Below are positions 44,600 to 56,199 of a stretch of 64,000 nt of DNA, piece by piece; the stretch's first letter is position 1; each line of letters starts with the position of its first letter. A program made the position numbers and the translations under genes. The notes beneath the pieces were generated by a model. That model ran no database searches. It had not been told where the DNA came from and was given only the letters and a program-made list of their open reading frames with translations. Source of the stretch: Achatina immaculata (taxonomy: Eukaryota > Mollusca > Gastropoda > Stylommatophora > Achatinidae); NCBI GenBank assembly GCA_009760885.1, contig CM019716.1, positions 2,981,501 to 3,045,500 on the forward strand. The letters are read 5' to 3'.

Positions 44600-44880
44600 C
44601 TTAACAAAGCACATTGAAGAAAGGAGTCTAATTACAGCTATAAGAAAATGACAATCAACATTCATAGAACATAATGAGAAAGGATTGACTTGAAAACATC
44701 ATAACAGTAGGAAAGATACATGGAAAGAGAGATGAAGAAAGGCCACAAAGAAAGATCATGGATGGACTAACACAATGGCATCAACAGAAAGTTGCAGACT
44801 GAACTCATGGAAAATATTGAGGGTCATCAAGATTGATGGGGAAAGCATGATAGCACAGCTGCTGGCAGGGCACCTAATAA
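44600..44880 (+). pseudogene. LINE ORF C-terminal remnant (family C), copy 1
   Basis: Reading + strand with one or two stops: LTKHIEERSLITAIRK, then STFIEHNEKGL, ENIITVGKIHGKRDEERPQR, KIMDGLTQWHQQKVAD. This is the C-terminal pattern of RTE-like LINE proteins (T..I.R.Q..F.GH..R...E..I..GKI.GKR.RGRP). The same style of sequence occurs at 63700-64000 on the other strand. 5'-truncated and decayed. Confidence 0.7.
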
Positions 44881-45094
44881 TTATAATATTGTGCACAAAG
44901 TTTACATCAAATGCAGTTAAAAGTAGCACTGTTACATTAGATGTCCACAGATGCTGATCATTGTTGATGGGCTGCTAATTTTGAATTATCAGAATTTATT
45001 GGAGCTGCCAGAAGCTTAACACAGGAATTTAGCTGTAGCCTGAACACAGTCTTTTGTCTTTGATTCTTTCAGCTCATTACTAGCTTTTTCTCCA

Positions 45095-45620
45095 CTTAAC
45101 ACCAGACTAAGCCATACATTCACACTTACACCAAATTAAGCCATACATTCACACTTATACCAAACTAAGCATTACATTCACACTTACACCAAATTAAGAC
45201 ATACATTCACACTTATACCAGACTAAGCCATACATTCACACTTACACCAAATTAAGCCATACATTCACACTTATATCAAATTAAGCCATACATTCACACT
45301 TACATCAAATTAAGCCATACATTCACACTTATACCAAACTAAGCCATACATTCACACTTATACCAAACTAAGCCATACATTCAGACTTACTCTAAGCCAT
45401 ACATTCACACTTACTTTAAGCCATACATTCACACTTACTCTTAACTAAGCCATACTTTCACACTTACACCAAACTAAGCCATACATCACACTTACTCCAA
45501 ACTAAGCCATACATTCACACTTAATCCAAACTAAACCATACATTCACACTTACACCAAACTAAACCATACATTCACACTTACACCAAACTAAGACATACA
45601 TTCACACTTACATTTGTCAG
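45095..45620. repeat. 29-bp minisatellite, ~18 copies
   Basis: The unit is CACTTACACCAAACTAAGCC + ATACATTCA. Variants are TTATACC/TTACATC and AATTAAG/AACTAAG. Some shortened units lie around 45385-45430. The same array with about 6 units is at 54140-54320 in the second segment copy. Confidence 0.95.
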
Positions 45621-45695
45621 AAACAATCATGCTGCATCTGTCTTTATTTTCAATCGTGCTGTAAGTTTGACAAGGATCCCACTTTTTTTTTTTTT

Positions 45696-45834
45696 AATAT
45701 TCATAATTCAGATCCAGGTGAATGTTGGTTTTTTTTTTCTCAACAGCTGGTACCAACATAAAGTCATCATCTGCAACAGTGGTTGGTTGATTAGCTAGAA
45801 ACATACACATTTCACGGTCTGCTCTTTGCAGAAT
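45696..45834. other. Short intron spacer
   Basis: T-runs and unique sequence; nothing recognised. Confidence 0.4.
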
Positions 45835-45835
45835 G

Positions 45836-45914
45836 GGTACCTCGGTGGCAGAGTGGTTAGTGCATTAGTCACTCATGGCAGAGGTTGGTAATTCAGATCT
45901 GGTTAGAGGCACCT
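45836..45914 (+). mobile_element. tRNA-like sequence (SINE head or tRNA pseudogene)
   Basis: GGTACCTC at the left end pairs with GAGGCACC at the right end (7 of 8), like an acceptor stem. The A-box-like TGGCAGAGTGGTTAGTGCAT is well kept. The B box is degraded (GTTGGTAATTCAGATC in place of GGTTCGAATCC). The size of ~79 nt fits a tRNA. I cannot assign an anticodon reliably, and the damaged T arm argues against a functional tRNA gene. Confidence 0.6.
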
Positions 45915-45994
45915 TTGGAGTCTTCCAGCTGTAGAAATGGGTATATGGCTTCTTTTAAATCTAGAAATGGAGAGGCTGCCAGTCATGATGCTGA

Positions 45995-46690
45995 CCACTT
46001 CATCCTCTAGTATGCTGGCCACATCACCCTCTAGTGTGCTGACCACATCACCCTCTAGTATGCTGGCCACATCACCCTCTCGTGTGCTGACCACATCACC
46101 CTCTAGTATACTGGCCACATCACCCTCTAGTATGCTGGCCACATCACCATCTAGTATGCTGGCCACATCACCCTCTAGTATGCTGGCCACATCACCCTCT
46201 AGTATGCTGGCCACATCACCCTCTAGTATGCTGGCCACATCGCCTTCTAGTATGCTGGCCACATCACCCTCTAGTGTGCTGGCCACATCACCCTCTAGTA
46301 TGCTGGCCACATCGCCCTCTAGTATGCTGGCCACATCACCCTCTAGTATACTGGCCACATCACCCTCTAGTATGCTGGCCACATCACCATCTAGTATGCT
46401 GGCCACATCACCCTCTAGTATGCTGGCCACATCACCATCTAGTATGCTGGCCACATCACCCTCTAGTATGCTGGCCACATCGCCCTCTAGTATGCTGGCC
46501 ACATCGCCCTCTAGTATGCTGGCCACATCGCCCTCTAGTATGCTGGCCACATCACCCTCTAGTATGCTGGCCACATCACCCTCTAGTATGCTGGCCACAT
46601 CACCATCTAGTATGCTGGCCACATCACCCTCTAGTATGCTGGCCACATCACCATCTAGTATGCTGGCTACATCACCCTCTAGTATGCTGA
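45995..46690. repeat. 24-bp minisatellite, ~29 copies
   Basis: The unit is CTCTAGTATGCTGGCCACAT + CACC, varying at ATG/GTG, CAC/CGC and CCCTCT/CCATCT. Being 8 codons long it stays open in frames on both strands, giving apparent proteins of 259 and 138 codons (plus) and 247 codons (minus). None has support as a gene. Confidence 0.96.
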
Positions 46691-46926
46691 CAGATCAAGG
46701 AAAATCTTGTCACTAACACCATATCCTGTGGTGCCATCATGGCATAACAGGACTACTGTGATCTTACAGGCTTTACTTACACTAAATGCTGCATTTTAAC
46801 AGTGTTGCCTAATACTCAGATATATTTTATTCATGTTTGACACAATCTACTCTTGATATCTAGAATGTTGTATTCTAGAAAGTGTTAACAGCATCATTTA
46901 AGATGTAGTTCTAGACATTACTATGC
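46691..46926. other. Intron spacer
   Basis: Nothing recognised between the minisatellite and the mariner-like remnant. Confidence 0.4.
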
Positions 46927-48163
46927 TGAGTCAAAAGTTCATCATGCTTTTGCAATATTTCAGTGCTGCACAAAACCAAACATCATAATATACATTTAAC
47001 AGTGTTCCTGGTGTAAATAATGTTAATAACGATGTAACTTCATTCTTCGAAATACAGTCCATAACTTTCAATGGTTCTCTACCATTGCTCAGCTAATGCG
47101 AGGAGTCCTTGAAAGGCCTTAAGGCCAAGAAATCTCTCACACCAGCTTCAGCTTCTTCCAGTGAACTAAATTCTTGCTTTTAAAGGAAATGTGCCATCAT
47201 GGGGAATAGACGGTAGTCAGACAGTGCAAAGTCAAGATTGTATGGTAAATGGTGCAGGACCTTGATTCCCTCCAATTGTGAGAGTTGTCTGCGGACCATG
47301 TTCGAAGTGTGCTCTGACATATTGTTGTGCTGAAGAAGTACCCTCTTCCTGATAATGAATGCTGGGTATCGGGTGTGCAGAACATTATGCAGCCGTTTCA
47401 TTTTCTCAGCATACATATTCCTGTCCATGGAGTGGCTAAATGGAACAAATTCCCATTGCACGGGGCCCTTGAAGTTTGACCAGTTTGCAAAGCATAACCT
47501 TCTTCTTGAACTGACTTCATTGGATAACCACCTCTGCCACCTGACCTGACTGGAGCCATTGGGTACCTGTGTTGGTTTACCGCAGGAGAATCCATTTTTC
47601 ATTCCCAGTGATGATATGACTGAGAAACTTTTTGTCATATGAGTTTGCCAACAGTTGGTGACAGATGTTAGCACATCTCTGCTCTTGTTGGGGAATGAGA
47701 TTGTAGGGGACGCCTTCAGACTACCTGCCGCTGAAGCAGAACTCATGCAAATGCCAAACTGTGGTGCTTCGAGAAGGGCCCTGTTGGGCTGACAAGCATC
47801 CAGTGCTGCTGCTGTTGAGATTGTCTTCAACAGCTTGATACAGGGGCCTGAACCTTTGGAACTACTTTCTTGCAGTGTGCTGTTATTCAATTGTTCCTTC
47901 CCCTTCCACCCTACAAATTTCATTCCTTTCTTCCAATAATGCCTCAGGAGGACGCAAATGACAACCTTGCTCTCCACCATATTTCCCTCTGCTGATCACG
48001 TATCCCATGATTCTTTGGCTAACAGTCTAACAATGGGTATGCATATTTTCAGAATGACACAACACATGACATCAGCATGATGTTACAAATGCCCATACGT
48101 CATGTAAGACAGAAACCTTGACTGAAATTAAGGTATCAAGAAACGTGATGAATTTTTGCCTCA
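46927..48163 (-). mobile_element. Old mariner-like element, minus orientation
   Basis: Inverted ends: TGAGTCAAAAGTTCATCATG at 46927-46946, and at 48144-48163 CGTGATGAATTTTTGCCTCA, the reverse complement with 3 mismatches of 20. The length of 1,237 bp suits a mariner. Flanking TA is not clear (GC|TGAG on the left, CA on the right), so the ends or the target site have mutated. Unrelated in sequence to the mariner at 38452. Confidence 0.85.
47180..47980 (-). pseudogene. Decayed mariner transposase with catalytic Asp replaced
   Basis: A 266-codon minus-strand frame. It starts MVESKVVICVLLRHYWKKGM (the mariner N-terminal HTH style), then passes through a long stretch that is out of frame with the family. 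It returns at WEFVPFSHSMDRNMYAEKMK, RYPAFIIRKRVLLQHNN and LPYNLDFALSDYRLFPMMAHF. The usual QQDN is here QHNN, so the second catalytic Asp is Asn. The third (SDYRLF) is retained, and PD of SPDLAPSD is changed. Not an active transposase; the open frame is partly accidental. Confidence 0.85.
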
Positions 48164-49365
48164 CCAAAATTTTCGATTTGTTACATCCAAATTGTAGTGC
48201 CATATTTTGTTGAATGTGTTTATACGTTTACAAGAAAAAAATTAATAGAACATATTTTGTAAAGATTAGTTTTACTTTTTGTTGTTTTGTTGTAAATATA
48301 CTCTGTATTATCTTACGGCATTTTTGTTTAGCATAATTGTGCCGTCTTTTTTTGCTGTAAATTATTGGGATAATGTGTGTGTTTTTACAAACGCCACATC
48401 CTTCAGTATTAAAAGTATTATCATTTAAATGATACAGAGCTCACATTTTTGTGTGTAAATTCTAGATACTGTCTATGTAAGACAAATTTTACTGGCCTTC
48501 TAGAGCACCATGCATGGAATGATTATGAATATGGGCGGTGATAAAAACTAACTGTAGGAAATGGTAATGTTATGTTGCAGAGTTTTATCAAATGATGCAG
48601 ATGGATATACCATATTGAACTCATATTCCCAGAGAATTACAATCACTTCTTAAAATCTGTTTGTCCATGATATTTCCATATGACACCATCTGCTCCAGTC
48701 TTTTTATTTTTTGTGGGGGTGGGTGGTTCTTGTCTTGTAACCTCACAACAGATAATTCATCCAACTGATTTGCAGAAAAATTGTAAAACAGAAGATAATG
48801 GGGGAGAACATAGTTTTGTGAAACTAGGTAAATGTTTTAGGACATTATGTCGTAACAGTGACAACTGCTATTGGCATGTATGTAAGTGAAAGATGAATCA
48901 TATACAGAGCTTTTCATAGTTTGTTGATCAAGCATCTCATGTTATAAAATTTTACCATGAACAGTGTAACAACTGCAAGAATTTTTGACAACGAACAGGC
49001 ACATGATTGTGATTATTTTTTTAAAGCAGTAATTGTGGATATAAAAGAGTAGAAGAATCTGCTTTGTTACGGGGAAAAGTTTCAAGAAATTCATGTACAT
49101 CTGTGGTTTTTAGGCTTATGTAAATGTACAAAATTTTGTTGATGCTGGAAATGTGAACGCTAATTCTTGGTATTGTGATAGAGCAGGAAAATGTGAAGTT
49201 CAGTAGTATTGTCAGTCCTTGGTTTGAAGACCTTCCAGAGTGCTATGTAAGAGTGACAATAACAGTAGCTGGCTGATCATCAACTGAAATCAATCAAACA
49301 TCAAATCACCTGAAGTTGATCAGTCTTAAAGAAGCCATGATTAGTATCTTCAAACTGTGGTGTTA
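48164..49365. other. Intron, nothing recognised
   Basis: AT-rich, without arrays or open frames of note. Confidence 0.5.
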
Positions 49366-49369
49366 GCCA

Positions 49370-49535
49370 GTCATCAGCATATCCACAACTAAACCAGTCA
49401 TCAGTGTATCCACAACTAAAGTGAGCCAGTCGTCAGTGTATCCACAACTAAAGTGAGCCAGTCATCAGTGTATCCACAACTAAAGTGCGCCAGTCATCAG
49501 TGTATCCACAACTAAAGTGCGCCAGTTATGTAGCA
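49370..49535. repeat. ~32-bp minisatellite, 5 copies
   Basis: The unit is CCAGTCATCAGTGTATCCAC + AACTAAAGTGAG. The first unit lacks the AAAGTGAG part. Confidence 0.88.
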
Positions 49536-49584
49536 GTAATCATAGTGGCTACAGTTAGCCAACCAGGGTGCAGTTAATCGACCA

Positions 49585-49750
49585 TCAGTAGTCAGTCGGT
49601 CATTTGCATATCTCTTGTGGAACTTTGCCTCCCTAACAGCTCTCCTGTAGGCCTCTTGGTTGTAAGCAAGATGGCCTGCTGCTGATTCATCCATTTGCAG
49701 TGATGTCTTGCAGCCATCTTCACCTTGGTCTTCGCCATCAGCAGATCTAA
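49585..49750 (-). mobile_element. LINE family B, 3' end only
   Basis: GTCATTTGCATATCTCTTGT at its 3' end, continuing on the reverse strand through HNREAY-type codons (here AYNQEAYRRAVREAKFHK) and ending around the QDITANG/RRWLQ-equivalent region. About 165 bp. No clean tail is left. Confidence 0.75.
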
Positions 49751-50345
49751 TAAAAATTGACCAATCATGTGATAGTTATCATGTATATATATCAGAGTTG
49801 GCATTCATGAGAAACCAAACTGGCTACAGTTAATCAACTATGAAATCGGCCAACATTCACTTGAGCAACTGTAAGAGATCCTAAATTAATCATCTGTCAG
49901 ACTGGTTTTCAAGAAAAGTTTAGACTTCAGAGGCTTACACTGGCAGTCTGAAGTGGACCAGGTGCTTGGTTAAGCTGACAGATCAACTTATGTGACCAAG
50001 GACATAGCATAGCGTGGTTAAATTCATATGGCCTTGGCAGTGATATTAATGTTAATTTTTGAAACAGCTTACGACAAACTCACAAATGAAGGATTGTTTT
50101 GATATTCCTAAGCTTGTGCGATGAGAATTTTAGCAGTAACTCTCTCTTTTCTCTCTGACAATTTACTTGATGTTATCATTTGTCTTAGTGTATCATGTAG
50201 TATTGACACCTCTGACAAGTTAGCATTAGCTACATGTATCCCTGCCTATTCTCCCACATCACTCATATGGCCCAGCACCACGGCACTATCTTCTCAGTTG
50301 TTGATGTTGTTGTCGCTGTTTCTCTCCTCCTGTCCCCATGTTTAG
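49751..50345. other. Intron, nothing recognised
   Basis: Unique AT-rich sequence ending in a pyrimidine-rich tract (CTCTCCTCCTGTCCCCATGT) and TAG acceptor of exon 7. Confidence 0.5.
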
Positions 50346-50550
50346 GCTCAGCCAATAGCCCCAGAGCTGGTTGCCAAGCTGCTAGGTAACCGGGTGGCAG
50401 TCAGCCCCATAGTCACAATAGAGCCTCGACGTCGCAAGTTCCACAAACCTATAACACTGACCATCCCAGTACCAAAGGCTGCACAGAAGGGCATGATTAA
50501 CCAGTACGGTGGGGAGCGGCCAACCCTCCGTTTACTCTTCAGCTTGGCAG
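50346..50550 (+). CDS. Ank: Ankyrin ZU5-C domain, exon 7
   Basis: A 205-nt exon, phase 0 to 1, with acceptor TGTTTAG ending at 50345 and donor GTAGGT at 50551. It encodes [42 protein letters not shown] and [16 protein letters not shown]-[VI][12 protein letters not shown][ML]-TIPVP is one of the most conserved blocks of ankyrins. The exon lies between two copies of a >1-kb dispersed repeat (44268 and 53306). It is GC-rich compared with the introns. Confidence 0.98.
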
Positions 50551-53305
50551 GTAGGTTGTTAAAATAATCTGTTGTATATGCTCTTTATATTTTTATTTCT
50601 CAGCTTCTTGTATTTTGATGGCCATTTCTGAGCTTCTTGTATGTTGATGGTCATTCAGTTTTGCTAATATTTTTTTAGTGCTGGAGACCTGTTCTTTTTA
50701 GGTGTATCCACAAACTTCTCATGACATAAGCATTAGTACGACCAGGTGTACTGAACTTGATGTGTATGTGTATGAGTAGACCACTGTTTTATTACATAAG
50801 ACAAGTACTGTCATGCTGTTGCAGTATAGTTTCTGTTTAGCTTACATGTTTCTGTTCTTGGGTGATAGAGTTTCATTTTATTTCTGGTACAGTTATAGAA
50901 TTCCTAATGCCTGCTGGGTTTAATTTCCATTCTGGGTCGGTGCAGTCGTAAGTCAGTTGGTGGTACACTTATGTATATGAAATGAAGGTGAATGACATAT
51001 ATTGGTGATCTGAAGTAGTTAGATCAAAGAGTGAATGTATAATGAAGTATTTAGTGAACATTTATTGACAAAGTATATATTGATGAGCCAAAGCAGTTTT
51101 TTTTTTCAAAGAGTTAAACTAAAACAGTATTAAGCCCAAAAGATTATTACGTCAGAGAGTAAAGGTAGATTGAAGTATTTATTGAACCAAGCTGGTTACA
51201 TTAAAAAAGTGAAGCTTGAGATGTATTCGTACACTAAACAGTTGTGTCAAAGAGTGGAAACAGAATGAAGTATGTAATATTGAGTCTTCTTCATTATCAT
51301 GAAGAGAATCCAACATCTTTCAGAACATAGCCATGATGGTTAGAAAGTCAAGACATGAGATTGTGACCTTGTGCATGTAATGTCTCAGCACATGCTGTTG
51401 CAAGTGCTGTATAGAGTTAGTCTTGATTTTATTATGGCTAATATATATATATATATAATTCATTCTTTAGTCATTTACCATCAACCATCATCACTAATTC
51501 TGTCTTTATGACGTTTGTGGTATTCTGTTGGGGATCCAAATTTCTGTTGCCGTTTATTTTTGTTTGGTAGTTAATGACTCATCTCAATAAATGTAGGGAC
51601 TTGGCCGTTAAAATGTATAGATGTACTTATTTCTGTCTTCTTCTGTGTAATTGTTATATTAAAAGATGAACCAAATCTTGTTTGGTTTTGGTTCATATAT
51701 TAGTGAAACATTGTGTTGGTTGTGTTTGGATTGATCTGTAAATCTGTTGTTCTGAATTTGTTTCATCATTGTAACAGTATGTTCACTTTCTTGGGGTTTT
51801 TGTTTTTTTTGGTTTTTTTTTTAACCATTGTTATTACTGTTGTCTCTTTTGAATGAAATATTGTCATTTCTGTTGTAAGGCAGCAGCACATGATGATGAT
51901 AAATGTTTGCCTATCCGTGATGATGTTGTGTATTGGTCCAGTTGTCAATCATTTTAGTTTATCAGTGTTAATAATATTAATAAACAACACAAATGTGAAG
52001 TAAAGTAACACATTAATAACTGTATAATAAGTGTGAAAATAATTTTTACGGAAACCTGATGTAAAGTAACTCGTGATAGTGGTATCATCAAATAAAGGAT
52101 TATTTACGATGGAGAGAGGTCTTACTTAAATCCTGTGATATGTTTATGCTACTGCCATTTTATATATAATACATGATGTCCTTGATTTGAAGGTAACTGA
52201 AGTGACCATATAGAATGTGGGATCATGCTTAAGATCATTCCTGCATAATAATCATGCAGAACAGTAATGATGTCAGGTTTACAGTGCCATAAACAACTAT
52301 GACTGTGGCCTTCCTATATTACAAAGTTTTATTAGTTATAACTCTGTTAGCAATATTAATAAATAAGTTTCTGATGTTCTAGTTGTTGCCAGCATTTGTT
52401 AACTGAGAGACTTGTGTAGTGATTTCTCTAGTGGTCGTAATGCCTTAATTTCACAGTGTGATTTAACATTATAGGACCTGTTACACTTAATTTTCGTATT
52501 GTGATTTAGCTACAGAGAATCTGAAAGAACTAATTTTCATAGTGTGATTTTAACCATAGAAAACCAGTAACAACTAATTTTCATGGTGTGATTTTAACCA
52601 TAGAAAACAACTAATTTTCATGATGTGATTTAATGAGAGAGAGAGCATCTGAAGTACTTATTTGTGAAAGTGTAATTTAGGGTAATAGATTGATGCAAAA
52701 AGATCCATAATTTCACATTGCTGTTGGGCTGCAGAGATCAGATATAATGATGGACACTAGTTTCAGTTATAAAGAAATCCACAAAATGATTGCTTTTGAG
52801 AAAAAAATGAGCCTCAGTCTACTGGTTTTTTTCCACTGGTGAGCCTGCAAGAGCATTTTGAATACTTCTTTTTTTTCTTTTTTTTTTTTTAATATTATGT
52901 TATGAAGTCTCATTCTAACAGATCAGTTTAGGTCAGAAAAATTCAAACTAACATCTGAATCACTGCTAAGAAAATAGATTTGTCTCTGCGTACATATAAC
53001 TGTACATGATGAACATGTGAAATTACCCTGTAAGAAAAACAAATGAAATTTTTTTTTTCTTGTCTTTAGGTTCAACAAAGTCTTTTTATTTATTTATTTT
53101 GTTATAACCATCACAACAGAACTATAATTTAACACTTGAGTATTCTTGTGCTTGCTTCTTATTGTTGCACAAATGCTGAGTTCTTTACAAGAATTAATGA
53201 AAAGATTATTTCCATAATACTTTGAGGAACATTTAGAATTTTTCCCATTGATCCAAATTAAAATAAGCACTTGTAATGGTTATATAGTCTTGGGGGTTGC
53301 ATCTG
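50551..53305. other. Intron with weak repeats (50930-51260, 52430-52660)
   Basis: 52430-52660 holds four or five diverged ~36-50-bp units with CTAATTTTCATGGTGTGATT and TTAACCATAGAAAAC. Loose ~80-bp repetition (GAATGAAGTATTTA...AAGAGTG) occurs at 51020-51270. A (TA)n run is at 51440-51460. No transposon recognised. Confidence 0.55.
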
Positions 53306-53649
53306 ATACTATGAGAAATCTTTTTATTGTGCATCTTAATGTGTGCTGTATGTGGAAAAATGTACAAGAGTGCATGCAGAGGTTAAGAGTAACTGTTGCA
53401 TATGTTGTTCCACTTCAATGTCACACACAGAAACACACTTTTTTGGGAGAGGAGGGGGGCACATCTCAAACTCAAGATTTTTTGCACTCATAATCTCTGT
53501 CTTGCAGCCACTTAGTCTCTAAGAGATTTGGTCACTTTACACACACACTCTCTCTCTCTCTCTCTCTCGTCATCTTATTCTGTACACATCATTCTTCATG
53601 ACAGACATTACATTTGAGGATGATTCTCTGCTTTTTTTTTTTCTTGACA

Positions 53650-53935
53650 AAGCACATTGAAGAAAGAAGTCTAATTACAGCTATAAGAAAATGACAATCA
53701 ACATTCATAGAACATAATGAGAAAGGATTGACTTGAAAACATCATAACAGTAGGGAAGATACATGGAAAGAGAGATGAAGAAAGGCCACAAAGAAAGATC
53801 ACGGATGGACTAACACAATGGCATAAACAGAAAGTTGCAGACTGAACTCATGGAAAATATTGAGGGTCATCAAGATTGATGGGAAAGCATGATAGCACAG
53901 CTGCTGGCAGGGCACCTAATAATTATAATATTGTG
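53650..53935 (+). pseudogene. LINE ORF C-terminal remnant (family C), copy 2
   Basis: Same remnant as at 44600-44880 (ENIITVG/GKIHGKRDEERPQR/KITDGLTQWHKQKVAD). IMDGLT has become ITDGLT here. Confidence 0.7.
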
Positions 53936-54139
53936 CACAAAGCTTACATCAAATGCAGTTAAAAGTAGCACTGTTACATTAGATGTCCACAGATGCTGAT
54001 CATTGTTGATGGGCTGCTAATTTTGAATTATCAGAATTTATTGGAGCTGCCAGAAGCTTAACACAGGAATTTAGCTGTAGCCTGAACACAGTCTTTTGTC
54101 TTTGATTCTTTCAGCTCATTACTAGCTTTTTCTCCACTT

Positions 54140-54325
54140 AACACCAGACTAAGCCATACATTCACACTTACACCAAATTAAGCCATACATTCACACTTAT
54201 ACCAGACTAAGCCATACATTCACACTAACACTAAATTAAGACATACATTCACACTTATACCAGACTAAGCCATACATTCACACTTACATCAAACTAAGAA
54301 ATACATTCACACCTACATTTGTCAG
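54140..54325. repeat. 29-bp minisatellite, ~6 copies
   Basis: Short counterpart of the array at 45095-45620 (ACTAAGCCATACATTCACAC + TTACACCAA). Confidence 0.93.
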
Positions 54326-54397
54326 AAACAGTCATGCTGCATCTGCCTTCATTTTCAATCTTGCTGTAAGTTTGACAAGGATCCCACTTCTTTTTTT

Positions 54398-55950
54398 TTT
54401 TCTATCCTTGCTCCTGTGCTGCATCTAGGTAACAGCACTCACAGCAGAGGTAACTTTGCTCGTTCCTCCCTCCACTAATACTCTTCTAACCACTCATCAC
54501 TCCCTCCCCATCACCTATAGCAGTGTACATAATTATCAGAATCCTTGCTTCTCTGCACCTTCTAGAAGACTAATGTGCACAGCTATATAGACAGATCTGG
54601 CACAGTTTTATGTTTGCTTTATGTATATTGTCATTGTTGAATAGATCTCTAGCCCTTTTTTAAAAAAATTTGTTTACATAATTTTAAGGAATTTTATGTA
54701 TTAGCTTGCAGTATAGCACATTGGTTTTAAAATCATCTGTAGTAATATTTATTTAGGGTTAAAACATAATCAAAAGTAGAAGTCGCTTTGGCTGAAAACC
54801 TTAGCTAAAATGGAATTCCTTTAGGCTAAAAATGTAGTCTAAGGTTGGATTTATTTATAACCACAATCTACCCATTGGCTCTTTCTGCAGCTTGCTTGTG
54901 GCAGATAGATTGCACAGATAAAGTTAATACTATTTTTTAAAAAATTATAATGCTTAACAGTCTGTGTACCAAAGTACATATGTTTTTAGTGATTGTATTG
55001 CAGATCATTTCAGAGATTGAAGGCATAAATAGAATGGACTCTGCAGCAGTTGTTCAGTACCATAAAAGGAGTAGAAAAAGCTAATAGATTCTTTCATTTT
55101 AAATGAAAGAAAGAATAGTCACTCTGTATCGATTTTTTTTTTAACTGAAAGAATGAATCACTCTATATCAAATCTTTTTAGCTAAAAGAATGAGCAGCCA
55201 TAACTTTATATCAAATATATTTAAGGGAAAGAATGAGTAAATAGTAGTTGGGATGCTGATTGATATTATGGTTTTATGATATCTTGTTACTTGTTGTGCT
55301 ATGTTGTCCCAGTAAATTCCTTTTACTGTTTTTAATCTTTCTTCTTTTTTTTTTTTTTTAATTGTGTGTTTGTGTGAAGTTGAGGAAAAAAACTTGTTTT
55401 AGCACGTTTGATATATAGATATTGCCATTATCATTCGTTGTTGTGCAGCAGTTAAAAAAGCAGGAATTCGCAGTTGTAGATAGCTGTAAAATGTTGATAT
55501 AGTTCATTCTTATTTGAAATTCCTCCTGATGATCTTTTGCATAGAAAATAAAGCTGTAAATAGTAGATAGAAGATCTAGTGAGACATGTGTTCCTAGCAG
55601 CTTTGTTGCTTGGTTTACTTAGGCAGAAGAGTTTGGGCTTTGTTATTGAATGAAAGAGGGGCAGACAGAAGAAGTGTTTATGTTCTTCCCTTCATATCAC
55701 TTACCCTGTCCATGTGTGGATGTACAGATTTCTGCCAATTATTTGTGTCACAATTCTTCATTTCACTCATAGACTCAGCGTTAAAGTGTCCAATGAATGT
55801 TTATCCCAAAATGCATTTATGTGTAGATAGAGTATTTGTTTCACTTTTATAGTTTATTAAATTCAAGCTTACATATATATTTTGAACTGGGGTTGGGTTA
55901 TCAGCCTGTCACCCAAATCAGAATTTGTCCATAGTTTGTGCAAGGGATCA
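54398..55950. other. Intron, nothing recognised
   Basis: Contains faint repetition of AAAGAATGAATCACTCTATA-like sequence at 55100-55240 (three copies, ~55 bp). The open frame at 55610-55852 has no recognisable domain. Confidence 0.45.
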
Positions 55951-55964
55951 CTGATCACTTCCGC

Positions 55965-56195
55965 TATGAAAGCTAACAGACTGCGATGACTGAATCATGT
56001 AGAAAGATTGAAAGAGAGTCATCAGAACATTTACAGGAATACACAGGTCAAAAATAAAAGAGGGCAGGTAAAGGTAAAGAGGCAGCATGAAGAAGATGTA
56101 AGATTAATTGGAGTAAACCACTGGAGAAAGAATACTTGGAACAGAGATGACTGGAAGTGGATTTTATCTGCAGCAGTGAACGTTTGGGAGTAGGA
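55965..56195 (+). pseudogene. LINE ORF C-terminal fragment (family D)
   Basis: In one frame with an early stop: ANRLR-stop-LNHVERLK, then SHQNIYRNTQVKNKRGQVKV, HEEDVRLIGVNHWRKN and WNRDDWKWILSAAVNV. The usual LINE order here is NRLRWLGHVERM...V.....GKR.RGRP..RW...V..DL...GV..W...A..R..WR..L. A non-LTR retrotransposon tail distinct from families A-C. 5'-truncated. Confidence 0.75.
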
Positions 56196-56199
56196 GTGC

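Larger units (their letters stand above)
44268..45695. repeat. Dispersed duplicated segment, copy 1 (longer minisatellite)
   Basis: The segment starts ACTATGAGAAAT and ends ...GACAAGGATCCCACTT plus a T-run. It matches 53306-54397 closely throughout, including the CT microsatellite, a LINE fragment and a 29-bp minisatellite. This copy is longer mainly because its minisatellite has more units. A ~50-bp piece directly upstream (44215-44267) resembles an internal part of the repeat at 44709-44762. Confidence 0.93.
53306..54397. repeat. Dispersed duplicated segment, copy 2
   Basis: Direct-orientation match to 44268-45695, with about 5% or fewer visible differences outside the microsatellites. Its internal 29-bp array has only ~6 units and its CT run is longer. 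The right border is the poly-T after GACAAGGATCCCACTT, as in copy 1. Confidence 0.93.

Noticed and set aside
45836..45914. Functional tRNA gene
   Set aside because: Acceptor stem and A box look good but the B box/T arm is damaged and no anticodon can be assigned with confidence.
45903..46716. Long repetitive frames on both strands
   Set aside because: Produced by a 24-bp minisatellite; several overlapping frames are open at once, as expected from the unit length.
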